From assembly GCA_020632995.1 (NCBI GenBank), contig JACKEN010000009.1:124001-188000 (forward strand): DNA of 64,000 nucleotides. Direction: 5' to 3'. This DNA comes from Deltaproteobacteria bacterium (GTDB lineage Bacteria > Myxococcota > Kuafuiibacteriia > Kuafuiibacteriales > Kuafuiibacteriaceae). The notes beneath the pieces are model-generated. The model was given only the letters and a program-made list of their open reading frames with translations. It searched no databases and was not told the origin of the DNA. Shown one piece after another: positions 40,664 to 51,166 of the stretch (positions are counted from its first letter, which is position 1; the number at the start of each line of letters is the position of its first letter). A program made the translations under genes and the position numbers.

Positions 40664-42781
40664 ATGCAGCACGTTCTCGTATGCGCGCAGGACTCGGTGC
40701 TGGCCAAGAAGGTCAGGTTCCTGCTGGCCAACGACCGCTGCGACGTGGAGATCCTGGAGGAGCCCGTCCGCCTGGACACCCGCTTGGGTGACCGAGACGT
40801 GGATCTGCTGGTCCTCACCCGTGACCTGGCGGGGGAGGACGCGATCGAGCTGTTGGGCCGCATCGACCCCGGGCTCAACATCCCCCCGACCCTCGTATTG
40901 GGCGGCGGCGACGCCGTCACCGCCGACTTCATCCACCTGATTCCAGACCCGGTAGACACCCAAGCCATCTACCGGATCGCCTCCGAGCTGTTGGACACCG
41001 TCTCGATGGACGACACCTCGGACGAGGCCCGAACGCTCATGGCCCTGCCCCGACCCGACTTCACCCGTGATCAAGCTCAGGAGGCCGAGGACACCGCGGC
41101 CATGCGCTTCGCGGGGGCAGACGGCGACGGGGAGGAGCTGTCGTTCACCGACGTGACGGGTCTGGACGAGATCGCTGGCCGTTTGGACCAGCTCGAGAGC
41201 GATCAATTGAACGAGCAGCTCAGTGACGCCTTCGACATTGACGAGGTCAGCGACGTGGCACACCCTCCCCGTCGTCCCGTGGCACCTCCGTCGCCCAACC
41301 CCGTGGCCTCCGGCTCCCTCGAGCCGGCCCGCTTCGCCAAGGCGCTCTTCCAGTGCTGGTCGAAGCGCGTGAGCGGAGCCCTGGTGGTGGTCCGTCCCGA
41401 TGAGACGTCCACCATCTATCTCGAGAAGGGCAGCCCGGTGCACATCGAGTCCAGCATCCCCGGGGATCAGCTGGGCAAGGCCCTGGTGGCGCGCGGCCGC
41501 ATCACCGACGCCCAGTACGCCGACGGCGCCAAGCGCGCGATCGAGCGCGGGGTGCACCTCGGCCAGGCCCTGGTCGACCTCGGCTTCTTCAGCGACACCG
41601 AGTTCGGTCAGGAGCTGGGCCAGACCGCGCGTGACCGCATCGTCACGTGCTTCTCGGCCCGGAGCGGCAGCTTCGAGCTCGACACCCGGCGGAGCCCGCC
41701 GACCTCGGACCGGCCCTACCACCTCAACATGGCCCACATCATCGCGGACGGCATCCGGAAGCACGCCGACGCGCCGGTGCTGAACCAGGTCCTGGGCGAG
41801 GTCGACGCCCGCTACTTCAAGCTGAACCGCAGCATCTCGGAGCTCGCCGACACCTACCCGATGGACGGCCGCGAGCGGCAGTTCCTCGCCTTCGAGGGTC
41901 GCGCCTACAACGTGCAGGACGCGACCGAGAACGCCACCCTCACCTCGCAGGAGGCCTACAAGCTCCTCGCCATCCTCACCATCTGTGAAGAGACGCGGGA
42001 CTTCACGCCCGGCGTGAAGGAGTTCGAGGACCGCATCAAGGAGGAGCAGCGCCGGATCAAGGATCTGCAGTCCAGCTTGCCGGGCCCCGCCCTGTCGAGC
42101 GCCCCCGCGGCCCTCCCGGTGCCGCCGCCGGCGAGCACCCTCCCCACCGCGAGCCGCTCCGGCCCCGGCCTGCCCCCGATCTCGAAGCCCGCGACCGGCG
42201 CCTTCGGCGACCCGCTCAGCTCGAGCAACGGCCTGCCGCCCGCGCCGCCGCCGTGGGGCGTGGAGGGCCCGATCGAGTCGGCCCCCCCGCCGCCGCCCCC
42301 GCCCCCGCCGCCCGCGTCCACCCAGCCGCCCCCGGTGCCGGCCGCGGTGCCGCCCCCGCCCGCCCCGACCGAGGACATCCCGCCGATGCCGGTCCCGGCC
42401 GACGGCGAGATGGGCATGACCCCGCGACCCCTGGTCTACGCGAAGCCCCTGCCGCGCGGCACCGACGGCCAGCCGCTCGAGACCTCGGAGCGGACGCTCT
42501 CGCGGGAGCACTTCCAGCGCGGCGTGACGCTGCTCGGCCAAGGCAACTTCGCCAACGCCGAGGAGGCCTTCCGCGACGCGGTGGCCCTCTGCTCGGAGGA
42601 GCACGTGTATCTCATCGGCCTGGCGCGGGCCATCTACTACAACCCCGGCTACTCGGCGATGGGGAAGGTCCCGGTGCTCCGAGGCATCGTGGAGCGCGCC
42701 CAGGGCCTGGCGCCCGACGACAAGCGGGTGGCTACGCTCAGGGCGTGGGTGGACAACGCCCAGCGTTCGCTCGCATTCTGA
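40664..42781 (+). CDS. DUF4388 signalling protein with degenerate receiver domain
   Basis: This 705-residue protein begins with a receiver-like domain (residues 1-110) with a degenerate core: the usual Asp pair is not evident (VCAQDSV). Residues about 215-345 are a DUF4388 domain (SGALVVVRPDETSTIYLEKGSPVHIESSIPGDQLGKALVARGRITDAQYADGAKRA), followed by a helical output piece; DUF4388 also occurs in the PatA group. A Pro-rich stretch of about 120 residues (PPPPPPPPPPASTQPPP) leads to a short TPR-like/DnaJ-type end (FQRGVTLLGQGNFANAEEAFRDAVALC). Such proteins are frequent in myxobacteria, where some are tied to motility and polarity; no partner is visible here. The lipoprotein gene overlaps or follows it at once. 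Confidence 0.8.
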   Translation: MQHVLVCAQDSVLAKKVRFLLANDRCDVEILEEPVRLDTRLGDRDVDLLVLTRDLAGEDAIELLGRIDPGLNIPPTLVLGGGDAVTADFIHLIPDPVDTQAIYRIASELLDTVSMDDTSDEARTLMALPRPDFTRDQAQEAEDTAAMRFAGADGDGEELSFTDVTGLDEIAGRLDQLESDQLNEQLSDAFDIDEVSDVAHPPRRPVAPPSPNPVASGSLEPARFAKALFQCWSKRVSGALVVVRPDETSTIYLEKGSPVHIESSIPGDQLGKALVARGRITDAQYADGAKRAIERGVHLGQALVDLGFFSDTEFGQELGQTARDRIVTCFSARSGSFELDTRRSPPTSDRPYHLNMAHIIADGIRKHADAPVLNQVLGEVDARYFKLNRSISELADTYPMDGRERQFLAFEGRAYNVQDATENATLTSQEAYKLLAILTICEETRDFTPGVKEFEDRIKEEQRRIKDLQSSLPGPALSSAPAALPVPPPASTLPTASRSGPGLPPISKPATGAFGDPLSSSNGLPPAPPPWGVEGPIESAPPPPPPPPPPASTQPPPVPAAVPPPPAPTEDIPPMPVPADGEMGMTPRPLVYAKPLPRGTDGQPLETSERTLSREHFQRGVTLLGQGNFANAEEAFRDAVALCSEEHVYLIGLARAIYYNPGYSAMGKVPVLRGIVERAQGLAPDDKRVATLRAWVDNAQRSLAF

Positions 42782-42785
42782 GCGC

Positions 42786-43754
42786 CTGCTTCGACGGAAG
42801 ATCATCTGGAGCGCCGCCCTGGCCTGCGCCCTCGCGGCCTGCAGACAACAGACAACGCCAGATCCCCCACCTCCGATCGCCGCGGGTGCAACCCGCGTTG
42901 CGGTCTGGGGCGACGCCCAGGTCCTGGTGTGGGGCCGCGACGAGGCGCCCCTCCGCGTCCTGGACCTCGCGACCTCCACCCTGACCGAGCTCGCGCATCC
43001 CCTGGACCGGGTGTTGGCAGTGGCGCCCGGTGCCAAGGCACTCCTGGGCGAGAAGGCCGGCCGGCTCGCGGTGTGGACGCAAGACTCCTTGCAAGAGCTG
43101 CCGGGCCCGGCCCTCGGCCGCCCGCTGACCCTCGTGACCGGCCCCTCCGAGTGGCTGGTGGCAGACCCCGAGGGGCCCCGGCTCTGGCGCGGCGCCGACG
43201 GCCGCTGGTCCGAGGTGTCGGACCCGTTCCGGGCCCTGTTCGAGGCGGCGCTGGAGCACCCCACCGCCGAGGACCTCCTGTGGTTCGAGGGCCCGGCCGT
43301 GCTCCGCCGCTACGGCGAGTTCGGGGTGCTCCCCTTCAGCGTCTCAGCCGCCCACGGGCAGCTGACGTCGCTCGGCCCGAGGGTCCCGGTTCCGGTCATC
43401 GAGGTGCTCACGCGGCGCGACCGCACGCTCCTGGCGCCGGAGTACGGCCTCACACAGATGTGGACGCTCGACGGTGATCGACCGCTGGAGCTCGGCGAGC
43501 AACCTCGGTGGCCCGTCCCGGCCAAGACCCGGTTGCTCACGCAGGACGCAGAGGGGCGCGCGTTGGTGCTGCACGAGAATGGCATGCTGGTGCGCGAGAA
43601 CGTTCCGTGGTGGGCGCGCGTGGAGGTCGATGGGTGCGAGCTGATCGAGGCTCGCCAGATCATCGGGGTCGAGGATCTGCTCGTGGTGGTGGGCGCGGAT
43701 GGGCGGCTGTCCTGGTGCGCGGTGCCGCCGAGCTCCGACCAGGGCAGCTCCTGA
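42786..43754 (+). CDS. Lipoprotein of unknown function, likely CTG start
   Basis: A forward frame runs from the stop of the DUF4388 gene to 43754. It reads LLRRKIIWSAALACALAACRQQ, a textbook lipoprotein signal with lipobox LAAC, but no ATG, GTG or TTG is in frame before it; the first usable start is CTG 42786, five bases after the upstream stop. The 322-residue mature part has repeated WG/LV strands (RVAVWGDAQVLVWGRDE; GRLAVWTQDSL; LTQDAEGRALVLHENGML) like a seven-bladed beta propeller, and ends SSDQGSS. I infer an outer-membrane or inner-membrane lipoprotein co-translated with the DUF4388 protein. If the CTG start is wrong, a missed base in the GC-rich junction is the alternative. Confidence 0.6.
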   Translation: MLRRKIIWSAALACALAACRQQTTPDPPPPIAAGATRVAVWGDAQVLVWGRDEAPLRVLDLATSTLTELAHPLDRVLAVAPGAKALLGEKAGRLAVWTQDSLQELPGPALGRPLTLVTGPSEWLVADPEGPRLWRGADGRWSEVSDPFRALFEAALEHPTAEDLLWFEGPAVLRRYGEFGVLPFSVSAAHGQLTSLGPRVPVPVIEVLTRRDRTLLAPEYGLTQMWTLDGDRPLELGEQPRWPVPAKTRLLTQDAEGRALVLHENGMLVRENVPWWARVEVDGCELIEARQIIGVEDLLVVVGADGRLSWCAVPPSSDQGSS

Positions 43755-43818
43755 CCCAACGCGGTGCGATCGTCGAGGCCGCTGTCAGATCTCGGCCGCG
43801 CCCGCGGTATCCCCAGAG

Positions 43819-45249
43819 GTGACGGCCAAGACCACCGCGACACACCACACACGCCGCCGCTGCGGGACGGTGGGCCTCCTCGCGGGGCTCCTCGGTGGGA
43901 TCCTCCTGTTGCCCTCCCCCGCGGAGGCCTCCCGCACGATCACCGTGGAAGGCCGCCTCTTCTACAACGACCTCCGCAACATCGGGCACTTCGACTACCG
44001 GCGCACGATGTCCGGCGCGGTCGGGCAGCAGGTCGGCTTCTCCGCGGGCGCCACGAACTACCTCGGCGCCTGGTACGTGGTGGCGGACTTCTACGAGGTG
44101 GACACCGTGCCCAACTCGATCCTTCACCCCAACTGCCACTCCCAGACCCTCCTCGGGTCGAGGACGATCAACTACCGCGGGGAGTATTCGTTCACCGCGA
44201 CCATCGACGACGACAACTGCAACGCCGACGGCAACGTCTACCCGGACATCGCGGTGAAGTTCCGCCTGCGCTTCTGCAACGCGAGCTCACGGTGCTACTC
44301 GGTCGAGGACGGCAACAACGACACCTACGAGCTGTGGCACTTCGCCGCGAGCCCGAGCAACCCCGCCGAGATGTCGATCGGCACGCGCGTGCTCGCCGAC
44401 GCGGCCTTCGAGGCCGCGCCCTACGACGTGAACGCCATGGCCGCGAACCACTACGCGGGCCTGGTGGAGGCGACGGATATCTGGCACGTGCAGGAGGGCG
44501 TCCCGTTCTACTACAGCGACTTCGGCGAGGTGTTCATCGAGTTCCCGTCCGCGTCGTTCACCTCTGCCAAGACCACCGGGAACTCTCGGATGCACTTCCC
44601 GATGCCGGCCCAGTGGCCCGCGGGCGGCTACCACGAGTTCGGCCACATCCTGCACGCCCGCGCGTGGGAGGGCACCACCGGCAACTGCGGCAACTGCCCC
44701 GGCGGCGTCTACGACAGGAACGGCGACCCCGACTGGAACGGCACCGAGCAGGAGTACGACCACACCGCGCTCCTGGAAGGCTGGGCGAGCTTCGTCGGCG
44801 TCGCCACCCAGTACTATCCGGACGGCTGCGGCAGCTCCTGGAGCGACAACACCTCACAGCGGATCTGCAGCGCCGACCCGACCGAGTACCCCCAGACCGC
44901 GGCCTACGTGACGCACCCGAACGCGGGGAAGTCATACCCGCGCAACGTGGCCAAGATGCTCTGCGCCTGGACGGACGAGATCAACGACAACGACCCGAAC
45001 ATGGCGGGCTACGGGGACATCTTCCACGCGACGTTGTACTCGACGTGGTCCAACATGGAGAACCTCCGGGACTGGGCGAACGGCGCAGCCGGGCTGCACG
45101 CGTGTGACTACGTCGACTACTACCTGAACGAGCGCAAGAGCGTAGCCAACGTCGGCGCCGCCGCCCATGACGACTACGTCGAGTGGATCACGAACCTGAT
45201 CTACAACGCCGGCATCTCGTGCGGCTACCCGGCGCCCAGCGGCACGTAG
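43819..45249 (+). CDS. Secreted zinc metallopeptidase (HEFGH type)
   Basis: The 476-residue product (GTG 43819) has a Sec signal peptide ending about PSPAEA. Residues 272-276 are HEFGH, the HExxH zinc motif, and Glu320 in LLEGWASFVG is placed 44 residues later as a third ligand, so this is probably a gluzincin-like enzyme. Four or more Cys (near 135, 153, 159 and 290-293) may form disulfides, in line with export. The N-terminal half has beta-strands that may bind substrate (TITVEGRLFYNDLRN). No sequence family is certain. In a myxobacterium, extracellular proteases of this type would suit predation. The neighbour downstream is a small membrane protein. Confidence 0.75.
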   Translation: MTAKTTATHHTRRRCGTVGLLAGLLGGILLLPSPAEASRTITVEGRLFYNDLRNIGHFDYRRTMSGAVGQQVGFSAGATNYLGAWYVVADFYEVDTVPNSILHPNCHSQTLLGSRTINYRGEYSFTATIDDDNCNADGNVYPDIAVKFRLRFCNASSRCYSVEDGNNDTYELWHFAASPSNPAEMSIGTRVLADAAFEAAPYDVNAMAANHYAGLVEATDIWHVQEGVPFYYSDFGEVFIEFPSASFTSAKTTGNSRMHFPMPAQWPAGGYHEFGHILHARAWEGTTGNCGNCPGGVYDRNGDPDWNGTEQEYDHTALLEGWASFVGVATQYYPDGCGSSWSDNTSQRICSADPTEYPQTAAYVTHPNAGKSYPRNVAKMLCAWTDEINDNDPNMAGYGDIFHATLYSTWSNMENLRDWANGAAGLHACDYVDYYLNERKSVANVGAAAHDDYVEWITNLIYNAGISCGYPAPSGT

Positions 45250-45279
45250 GTCAGGGGACAGCCCGACCGCGACGTCGCC

Positions 45280-45552
45280 TCACCGCCACCACGTGTACCA
45301 GCGCCGCCTGCGGTTCACGACCTGCACCCGCAACCTGGGTTGCCGATAGAACAGCCAAACCCAGAACGAGACGAGATAGTAGGGCCCAAGGAACGCACCG
45401 ATGAGGAGCCCGAACCACCCGCCAGTGGAGACCTCACGCCCGGTCTTCTCATGGATGAGCGCGGTGCCAAACGCGCCCACCAGCGCGAAGAACAGCCGGT
45501 AGAGCCAGATCTCGATGGTGGGATCCACGAAGCCAGCGTACCAGGGTTTCAT
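45280..45552 (-). CDS. Small membrane protein of unknown function
   Basis: From ATG 45552 the frame encodes a 90-residue protein with two membrane helices (IEIWLYRLFFALVGAFGTALIH and FGLLIGAFLGPYYLVSFWVWLFY) and a basic C-terminal tail (RRRRWYTWWR). It is convergent with the metallopeptidase gene, whose stop is 30 bases away. Its start is near the first of the long direct repeats, which begins about 30 bases upstream. No known family is recognised. The upstream part of the open frame overlaps the repeat and is not supported. Confidence 0.55.
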   Translation of the reverse strand: MKPWYAGFVDPTIEIWLYRLFFALVGAFGTALIHEKTGREVSTGGWFGLLIGAFLGPYYLVSFWVWLFYRQPRLRVQVVNRRRRWYTWWR

Positions 45553-45582
45553 CCCGCACGAAGGGCGCCCCAAGCAGAGGCT

Positions 45583-46107
45583 CGAAGCGCAGCGCGAGCG
45601 GAGCGGGAGGGGCCGAGGTCTTCCCCCGGAGGGGGACCGTTGGGACGGCATCACGGCCGATCGAAGCCAACGCGTCCGGGGTCCCAACAAGGCGGTGCGG
45701 CCGTCGACCAGAGCCAAAGCACCCGCTCCCGCCGGTCCCCCGGAGCGGGGAAGGCCTCGGGCCCAGTCGAGCGCAGCGTCGAGTCACCTCCGCCCTCCGG
45801 CACCCGAAGCGCGGCACGAGCGCGCAATCAGGATCCCGCCCTCCGAGGCCCTGAAGCGCCGCACGAGCGGGCGCCTCAGGCAGCTCTGGACCGAAGCGCG
45901 GCGCGAGCGGAGCGGGAGGGGCCGAGGTCTTCCCCCGGAGGGGGACCGTTGGGACGGCATCACCGCCGATCGGAGCAAACGCGTCTGGGGTCCCAACAAG
46001 GCGGTGCGGCCGTCGACCAGAGCCAAAGCACCCGCTCCCGCCGGTCCCCCGGAGCGGGGAAGGCCTCGGGCCCGGAAGCGCAGCGTCGAGTCACCTCCGC
46101 CTCCGGC
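45583..46107. repeat. Two about 215-bp direct repeats, 309 bp apart, non-coding
   Basis: Copy one (45583-45800) and copy two (45892-46107) match over about 182 bases with five mismatches, then continue with a two-base indel. Each begins CGAAGCGC(A/G)GCGCGAGCGG and contains two hairpins: CCCCC-GGA-GGGGG (45623-45635 in copy one) and CCCGCTCC ... GGAGCGGG (45722-45749). The stretch between them holds smaller echoes of the leading GAAGCGC(G/C)GCACGAGCG block, so it is a nested array. The reading frames inside have no family similarity, and the region has no gene besides. The GGGACGGCATC...GGGGTCCCA layout resembles the 72-bp tandem units at 31.4 kb. Confidence 0.85.
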
Positions 46108-46118
46108 CCTACGAGCAC

Positions 46119-47257
46119 TCAGATCTCGCTGAGGATCTGCGCCCGCTTCGCCGCATACTCATCCTCCGACAGCACGCCCGCCGCCTTCAGAGCGTCGAGC
46201 TTCTGCAACCGCTCCACCATCGAAGGCGCCCCACCCTGCGCAGGCGCCGCGGCCGGAGCCGGAGCCGCCTGCTGCGGCTGCTGCGGATACTGCGGCTGCT
46301 GAGGGTAGCCAGGCTGCTGCACCACGCCGCCCATCATCCCGCCACCAGGCATGCCCATCCCCACCCCCGCCGCCATCTGCTGCGGATACGCGCCAGGGTG
46401 CTGCCCGCCCATCATGCCCGCCATCTGGTTGCCCATGTTCATGCCCGCGGCGAGGCCATGCCCGCGCCGGCCATGCTGTTCGGCGTGCGCGCCGCGTCGG
46501 GGATGGCGTTCGCCATCTGGTAGGCGGCGTACTGGTTCATGTTGCCCAGGATCGACATCTCGCTCCGGGTATCGAGGACCTTCTCGACCGCCGGGGGCAG
46601 CGAGATGTTCTCGATGATGAACTTCGGGATCTCGAGGCCCAGGTCCTCGAAGTCCGCCGCGATGGCCGGCTTCACCTTGTCGGCGATCGCGTCGTAGTTG
46701 CTCGCGAGATCGAGCGCCGCGACCTTGGCCTGGCCGAGGGACGAGGTGAAGCGCGAGACCAGGGTGCGCCGGAGCTGGCCCAGGATCTCGTCGACCTCGA
46801 ACTGGCCGTCGGTGCCAGCTACGTTGCGCAGGAACTTCGCCGGGTCCTTCACCTTGAGGGTGAAGACGCCGAACGCGCGCAGGCGGATGGGCCCGAACTC
46901 GGGGTCGCGCAGCATGATGGGGTTCTGGGTGCCCCACTTGAGGTCGGTGACCTGGGTGCTGCTGACGAAGTAGACCTCGGCCTTGAAGGGCGAGTTGAAG
47001 CCGTACTTCCAGCCCTTCAGGGTGGCCAGGATCGGGAGGTTCTGGGTGGTGAGGGTGTACGTGCCGGGGCCGAAGACGTCGGCCATCTTGCCCTCGTTCA
47101 TGAAGACCGCGGTCTGGCCCTCACGGACGACGAGCTTGGCGCCGTTCTTGATCTCCTGGGCTCGGACGGGGAAACGCCACACCAGGGTCTCGTGGCTGTC
47201 GTCCAAGAACTCGATGATCTCGATGAACTGCGAAGTGATGCGGTCCCAAAGTCCCAT
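46119..47257 (-). pseudogene. SPFH-domain protein with C-terminal SHOCT motif, one-base frameshift
   Basis: The N-terminal part (from ATG 47257, preceded by GAGGAGCAGG) reads about 270 residues as an SPFH/stomatin-like protein: MGLWDRITSQFIEIIEF, SPFKAEVYFVSSTQVTDLKWGTQNP, then the long helical LGQLRRTLVSRFTSSLGQAKVAALDLASNYDAIADKV. The frame ends at a stop at 46439-46441 (SMAGAGMASPRA), where one base off gives the expected continuation GMNMGNQMAGMMGG, a Gly/Pro/Gln-rich linker and the SHOCT-type end MVERLQKLDALKAAGVLSEDEYAAKRAQIL. Adding one base near 46440-46460 restores a single protein of about 375 residues, so this is either a sequence error or a broken gene. SPFH proteins form membrane-associated rings. 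Confidence 0.8.
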
Positions 47258-47376
47258 TGCGTACCTGCTCCTCGTGCGCGCCCCCCACCCCGGGCCTTCC
47301 CGGGGGCGGCGCGCGTTGGAGGATCTATACGCACCCCTACGCCGCAAGTAAAACGCCCCCGTGGTATGAGCAGAGG

Positions 47377-48687
<1,311 letters not shown>

Positions 48688-49208
48688 CCGGCTCGGACCG
48701 CGCCCCGCCCCGCAGCCGCATCGCCACCAGCCCCACCAGGCGCTCCGCCGCGCGCTCCGCCGCCTGCCCCACCGCCCGGCGCCCGGCCCCGTCCAGGCTC
48801 TCGATGCGCCCCGCGGTCGACAGGTACGGCGCCTCGCCCACCACCGCGCCGGACTGAAAGCGGACCTGCCCATCGGGCGCGACCAGGCGCCCCGTCAGCA
48901 CCACCACCGCCTCGTACTGGGCGGCCCGGAAGCCTGGGCTCCGAGAAGGCGGCCTGCTGGGTGCTGACCGAGGCCAGGCGTCACCTCGAGCCGCGGCACT
49001 TCGCGCGACAGGACGAGCCGGAGCCCGGCGCTCCGGGCCACCGCGCGGCGCACCTCGGCCTCGACCCGGGCGGTGGCGTCGAGGTCGACCTCCCCGCCCT
49101 GGACCGGGGGCACGTAGATCCAGACGTCCTCGCCGTCGGGGGCGGTGGCGCGGGTGGTGTAGCCGCAGGCGGCCACGAGCCCGAGGAGCGCAAGCCAGCC
49201 TGCGCGGC

Positions 49209-49886
49209 TCAATCCAGGGTCTCGGGCAGGCCGGTGCGCGCACACAGGCGGCGCGCCACCGTCACGTAGTACATGCGGTCGCGGTCCCCGAGGCCGAAGC
49301 GCTCCAGCTCGTCGAACTTCTGACGGAGCTCGTGCACCGCGGCGGGGTCGAGGCGCTCGCGCGCGGTCGGGAAGACCTCGCGCTCCTCGCGCTCGAGGTG
49401 ATCGCGCCCCAGCCGGAGGTAGAGGTGGCCGGCCCGGAGGACCTTCTCCCAGTCGCCCTCGCCCACCCCGTGCACGAGGTCGAGGGTGATCTCGGTGATC
49501 TGGCGATGCTCCTTCGCGACGGCGCTCATCGCGCTCGCCGCGTCTTCGCCGCAGAGCCGCACGTACACGGGCAGCAGGCCGTGCTCCTCCTTGCGGCGGT
49601 GCACCTGGTAGACGAAGTTCCCGAGGTAGTCGACGAAGTCCTCCCACAGGGCCTGGCGGAACTCACCCCGGGTGCTGATGCGGCGGGCCTCGCGCTCCAT
49701 CGCGGCGAGCACCGCGTCCATGACGTGGTGCTCCCCGAGGAGCTCGTCGACCGGGTGCTGATCGCGCGGCGCGCTGGGGTCGTGGGCGGCCCGGAGCCAG
49801 TCCCTATACTCGAGGTCGTAGGTGATGACCGGGTGGATGTCGGCGGTCTCGAGGAGCAGGCGCTCGTTCGGCTCGTCGGTGCTCAC
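49209..49886 (-). CDS. Hemerythrin-domain protein
   Basis: The 225-residue product (GTG 49886 with AAGGAG eight bases before) is a four-helix-bundle hemerythrin-like protein. Likely iron-binding residues appear as HPVDELLGEHHVMDAVLAAME, HRRKEEHGLLP, KEHRQITEI and HLEREEREVFP, the H...HxxxE...HxxxH...HxxxxD/E pattern for a di-iron site. Members bind O2 or NO or repair iron centres; here no partner fixes which. The stop overlaps the start of the LptE-like gene by two bases (TTGA). The N-terminal MSTDEPNERLLLETADIHPVITYDLEYRDW is a charged leader. Confidence 0.88.
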   Translation of the reverse strand: MSTDEPNERLLLETADIHPVITYDLEYRDWLRAAHDPSAPRDQHPVDELLGEHHVMDAVLAAMEREARRISTRGEFRQALWEDFVDYLGNFVYQVHRRKEEHGLLPVYVRLCGEDAASAMSAVAKEHRQITEITLDLVHGVGEGDWEKVLRAGHLYLRLGRDHLEREEREVFPTARERLDPAAVHELRQKFDELERFGLGDRDRMYYVTVARRLCARTGLPETLD

Positions 49887-49946
49887 GCCACGCTCCTTGG
49901 GATCCACATCCAATGAACGCTTATCACTGATTCTCAACGCAAGCGA

Positions 49947-51053
49947 TCACGTCGAAGTTGGGATCAACGCCGTCGCCACCGCGCCGCTGAGCAGCAGGGC
50001 GGTCAGCACCATCGCGGCCACGCCGGCCCAGCGCGCGCGATCGTCGATGCGCCCCAGCTGGGACGCGTCCAGGCGGCGCGCATAGGGGAAGCCCAAGAGG
50101 AACCCCACCATGAAGCCGACCGCGTGGGCCACCACCGCCACTCGGGTGCCGGTGGCGCTGAACGGGGTGAGGGCCCCGGGGATCAACAACAGGAGCAGGC
50201 CGATGGTGCGAAGACGTTCGCGCCGCGGCAGGGCGGAGCGCTGGGCGCGCTGGAGCTGGCCGCAGGCCCACAGACCCACCAGCCCGTAGTTCCCTGCGCT
50301 GGCCCCGATGACCAGGGTGCCGGGCGAGAGCGCGGCCTCGAGCCCGATCCCCACCATCGAGCTCAGGAGCCAGACGAAGGCGGTGGCCCCTACGCGGTGG
50401 GTCCCGAAGAGCACCACCCCGAGCACCACCCCGAAAGCCGCGTTGCTCAACATGTGGGCCGGGCCCCCGTGGATGAAGCCGGCGCTCACCAGGCGCAAGG
50501 GGAGCTGCGCGAGGTGCGCGGTGGTCGCGCCGAGGGCCTGGATGGTCTGGCTGTGGCCGAGCACCGCCTCGAGCCCGAACTGGAGCACCAGCCCGAACAG
50601 CACCGCGGCGAGGGCCAGGCTCAGCCGGGGGATCACCGGCCCCGAGCTCGGCAGGAGCCGCTCGATCGGCTGGGTGATCTCGTCCGGCTCCTCCTCGTAG
50701 ACGACGTCGTCCTCGGGAGGCGTCAACCGGGGTTGCAGCGGCGGCGGGTCCTCGACCTTGGCCGGCACCCAGGTGAGCAGGGCCGACAGCTGCCGCGGAT
50801 CGGGCTGACCCACGCCTGAGGAGTGCTCGAGCAGCACCGCCCGAGCCGCCCGCAGCATCGACGAGGGCACCAACACCCGGGGCAGCTCGTGCCGGGGCAG
50901 GCCGGGGACACCGACCAGCTCCGAGTCCAAGATCGCGGGGATGGCGTGGGCCTCGAGGAGCGCCACCACCTGGGCCCCGCGGGCGGCCTCGCGCACGTCG
51001 TAGACCGGCACCATGGACCCGGTGCTGACCCCACCCTCGCCGGTCGTGAACAT
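49947..51053 (-). CDS. Rhomboid-family intramembrane serine protease with N-terminal DUF2007-like domain
   Basis: The 368-residue protein (ATG 51053) begins with a small soluble domain (residues 13-85; VPVYDVREAARGAQVVALLEAHAIPAIL, RVLVPSSMLRAARAVLLE) of the DUF2007-type putative signalling fold. After a Pro-rich acidic linker come six membrane helices. The rhomboid catalytic pair is Ser252 in IGASAGNYG and His310 in VAHAVGF, and the helix-2 motif HGGPAHMLSN (His195, His200, Asn204) is conserved. The serine motif is GASA rather than GxSG, so activity needs checking. Rhomboids cleave membrane helices of other proteins. The soluble domain could control access. Confidence 0.88.
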   Translation of the reverse strand: MFTTGEGGVSTGSMVPVYDVREAARGAQVVALLEAHAIPAILDSELVGVPGLPRHELPRVLVPSSMLRAARAVLLEHSSGVGQPDPRQLSALLTWVPAKVEDPPPLQPRLTPPEDDVVYEEEPDEITQPIERLLPSSGPVIPRLSLALAAVLFGLVLQFGLEAVLGHSQTIQALGATTAHLAQLPLRLVSAGFIHGGPAHMLSNAAFGVVLGVVLFGTHRVGATAFVWLLSSMVGIGLEAALSPGTLVIGASAGNYGLVGLWACGQLQRAQRSALPRRERLRTIGLLLLLIPGALTPFSATGTRVAVVAHAVGFMVGFLLGFPYARRLDASQLGRIDDRARWAGVAAMVLTALLLSGAVATALIPTST

Positions 51054-51166
51054 GACGCCAACAGGCTGGCACCCCGAAGGCCAGGAAGGCAACGCGCGCC
51101 AACCCCGGATCGCGCGGGCGCTCCGTCTTGACAATCGAGGGACCGCGTGGCCGGGTTCGCCCCGAT

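Noticed and set aside
45553..45717. N-terminal extension of the small membrane protein into the direct repeat
   Set aside because: The sequence is repeat-derived and low complexity; ATG 45552 gives a normal membrane protein.
51128..51133. TTGACA promoter for the saccharopine dehydrogenase-like gene
   Set aside because: No -10 box at the right distance.
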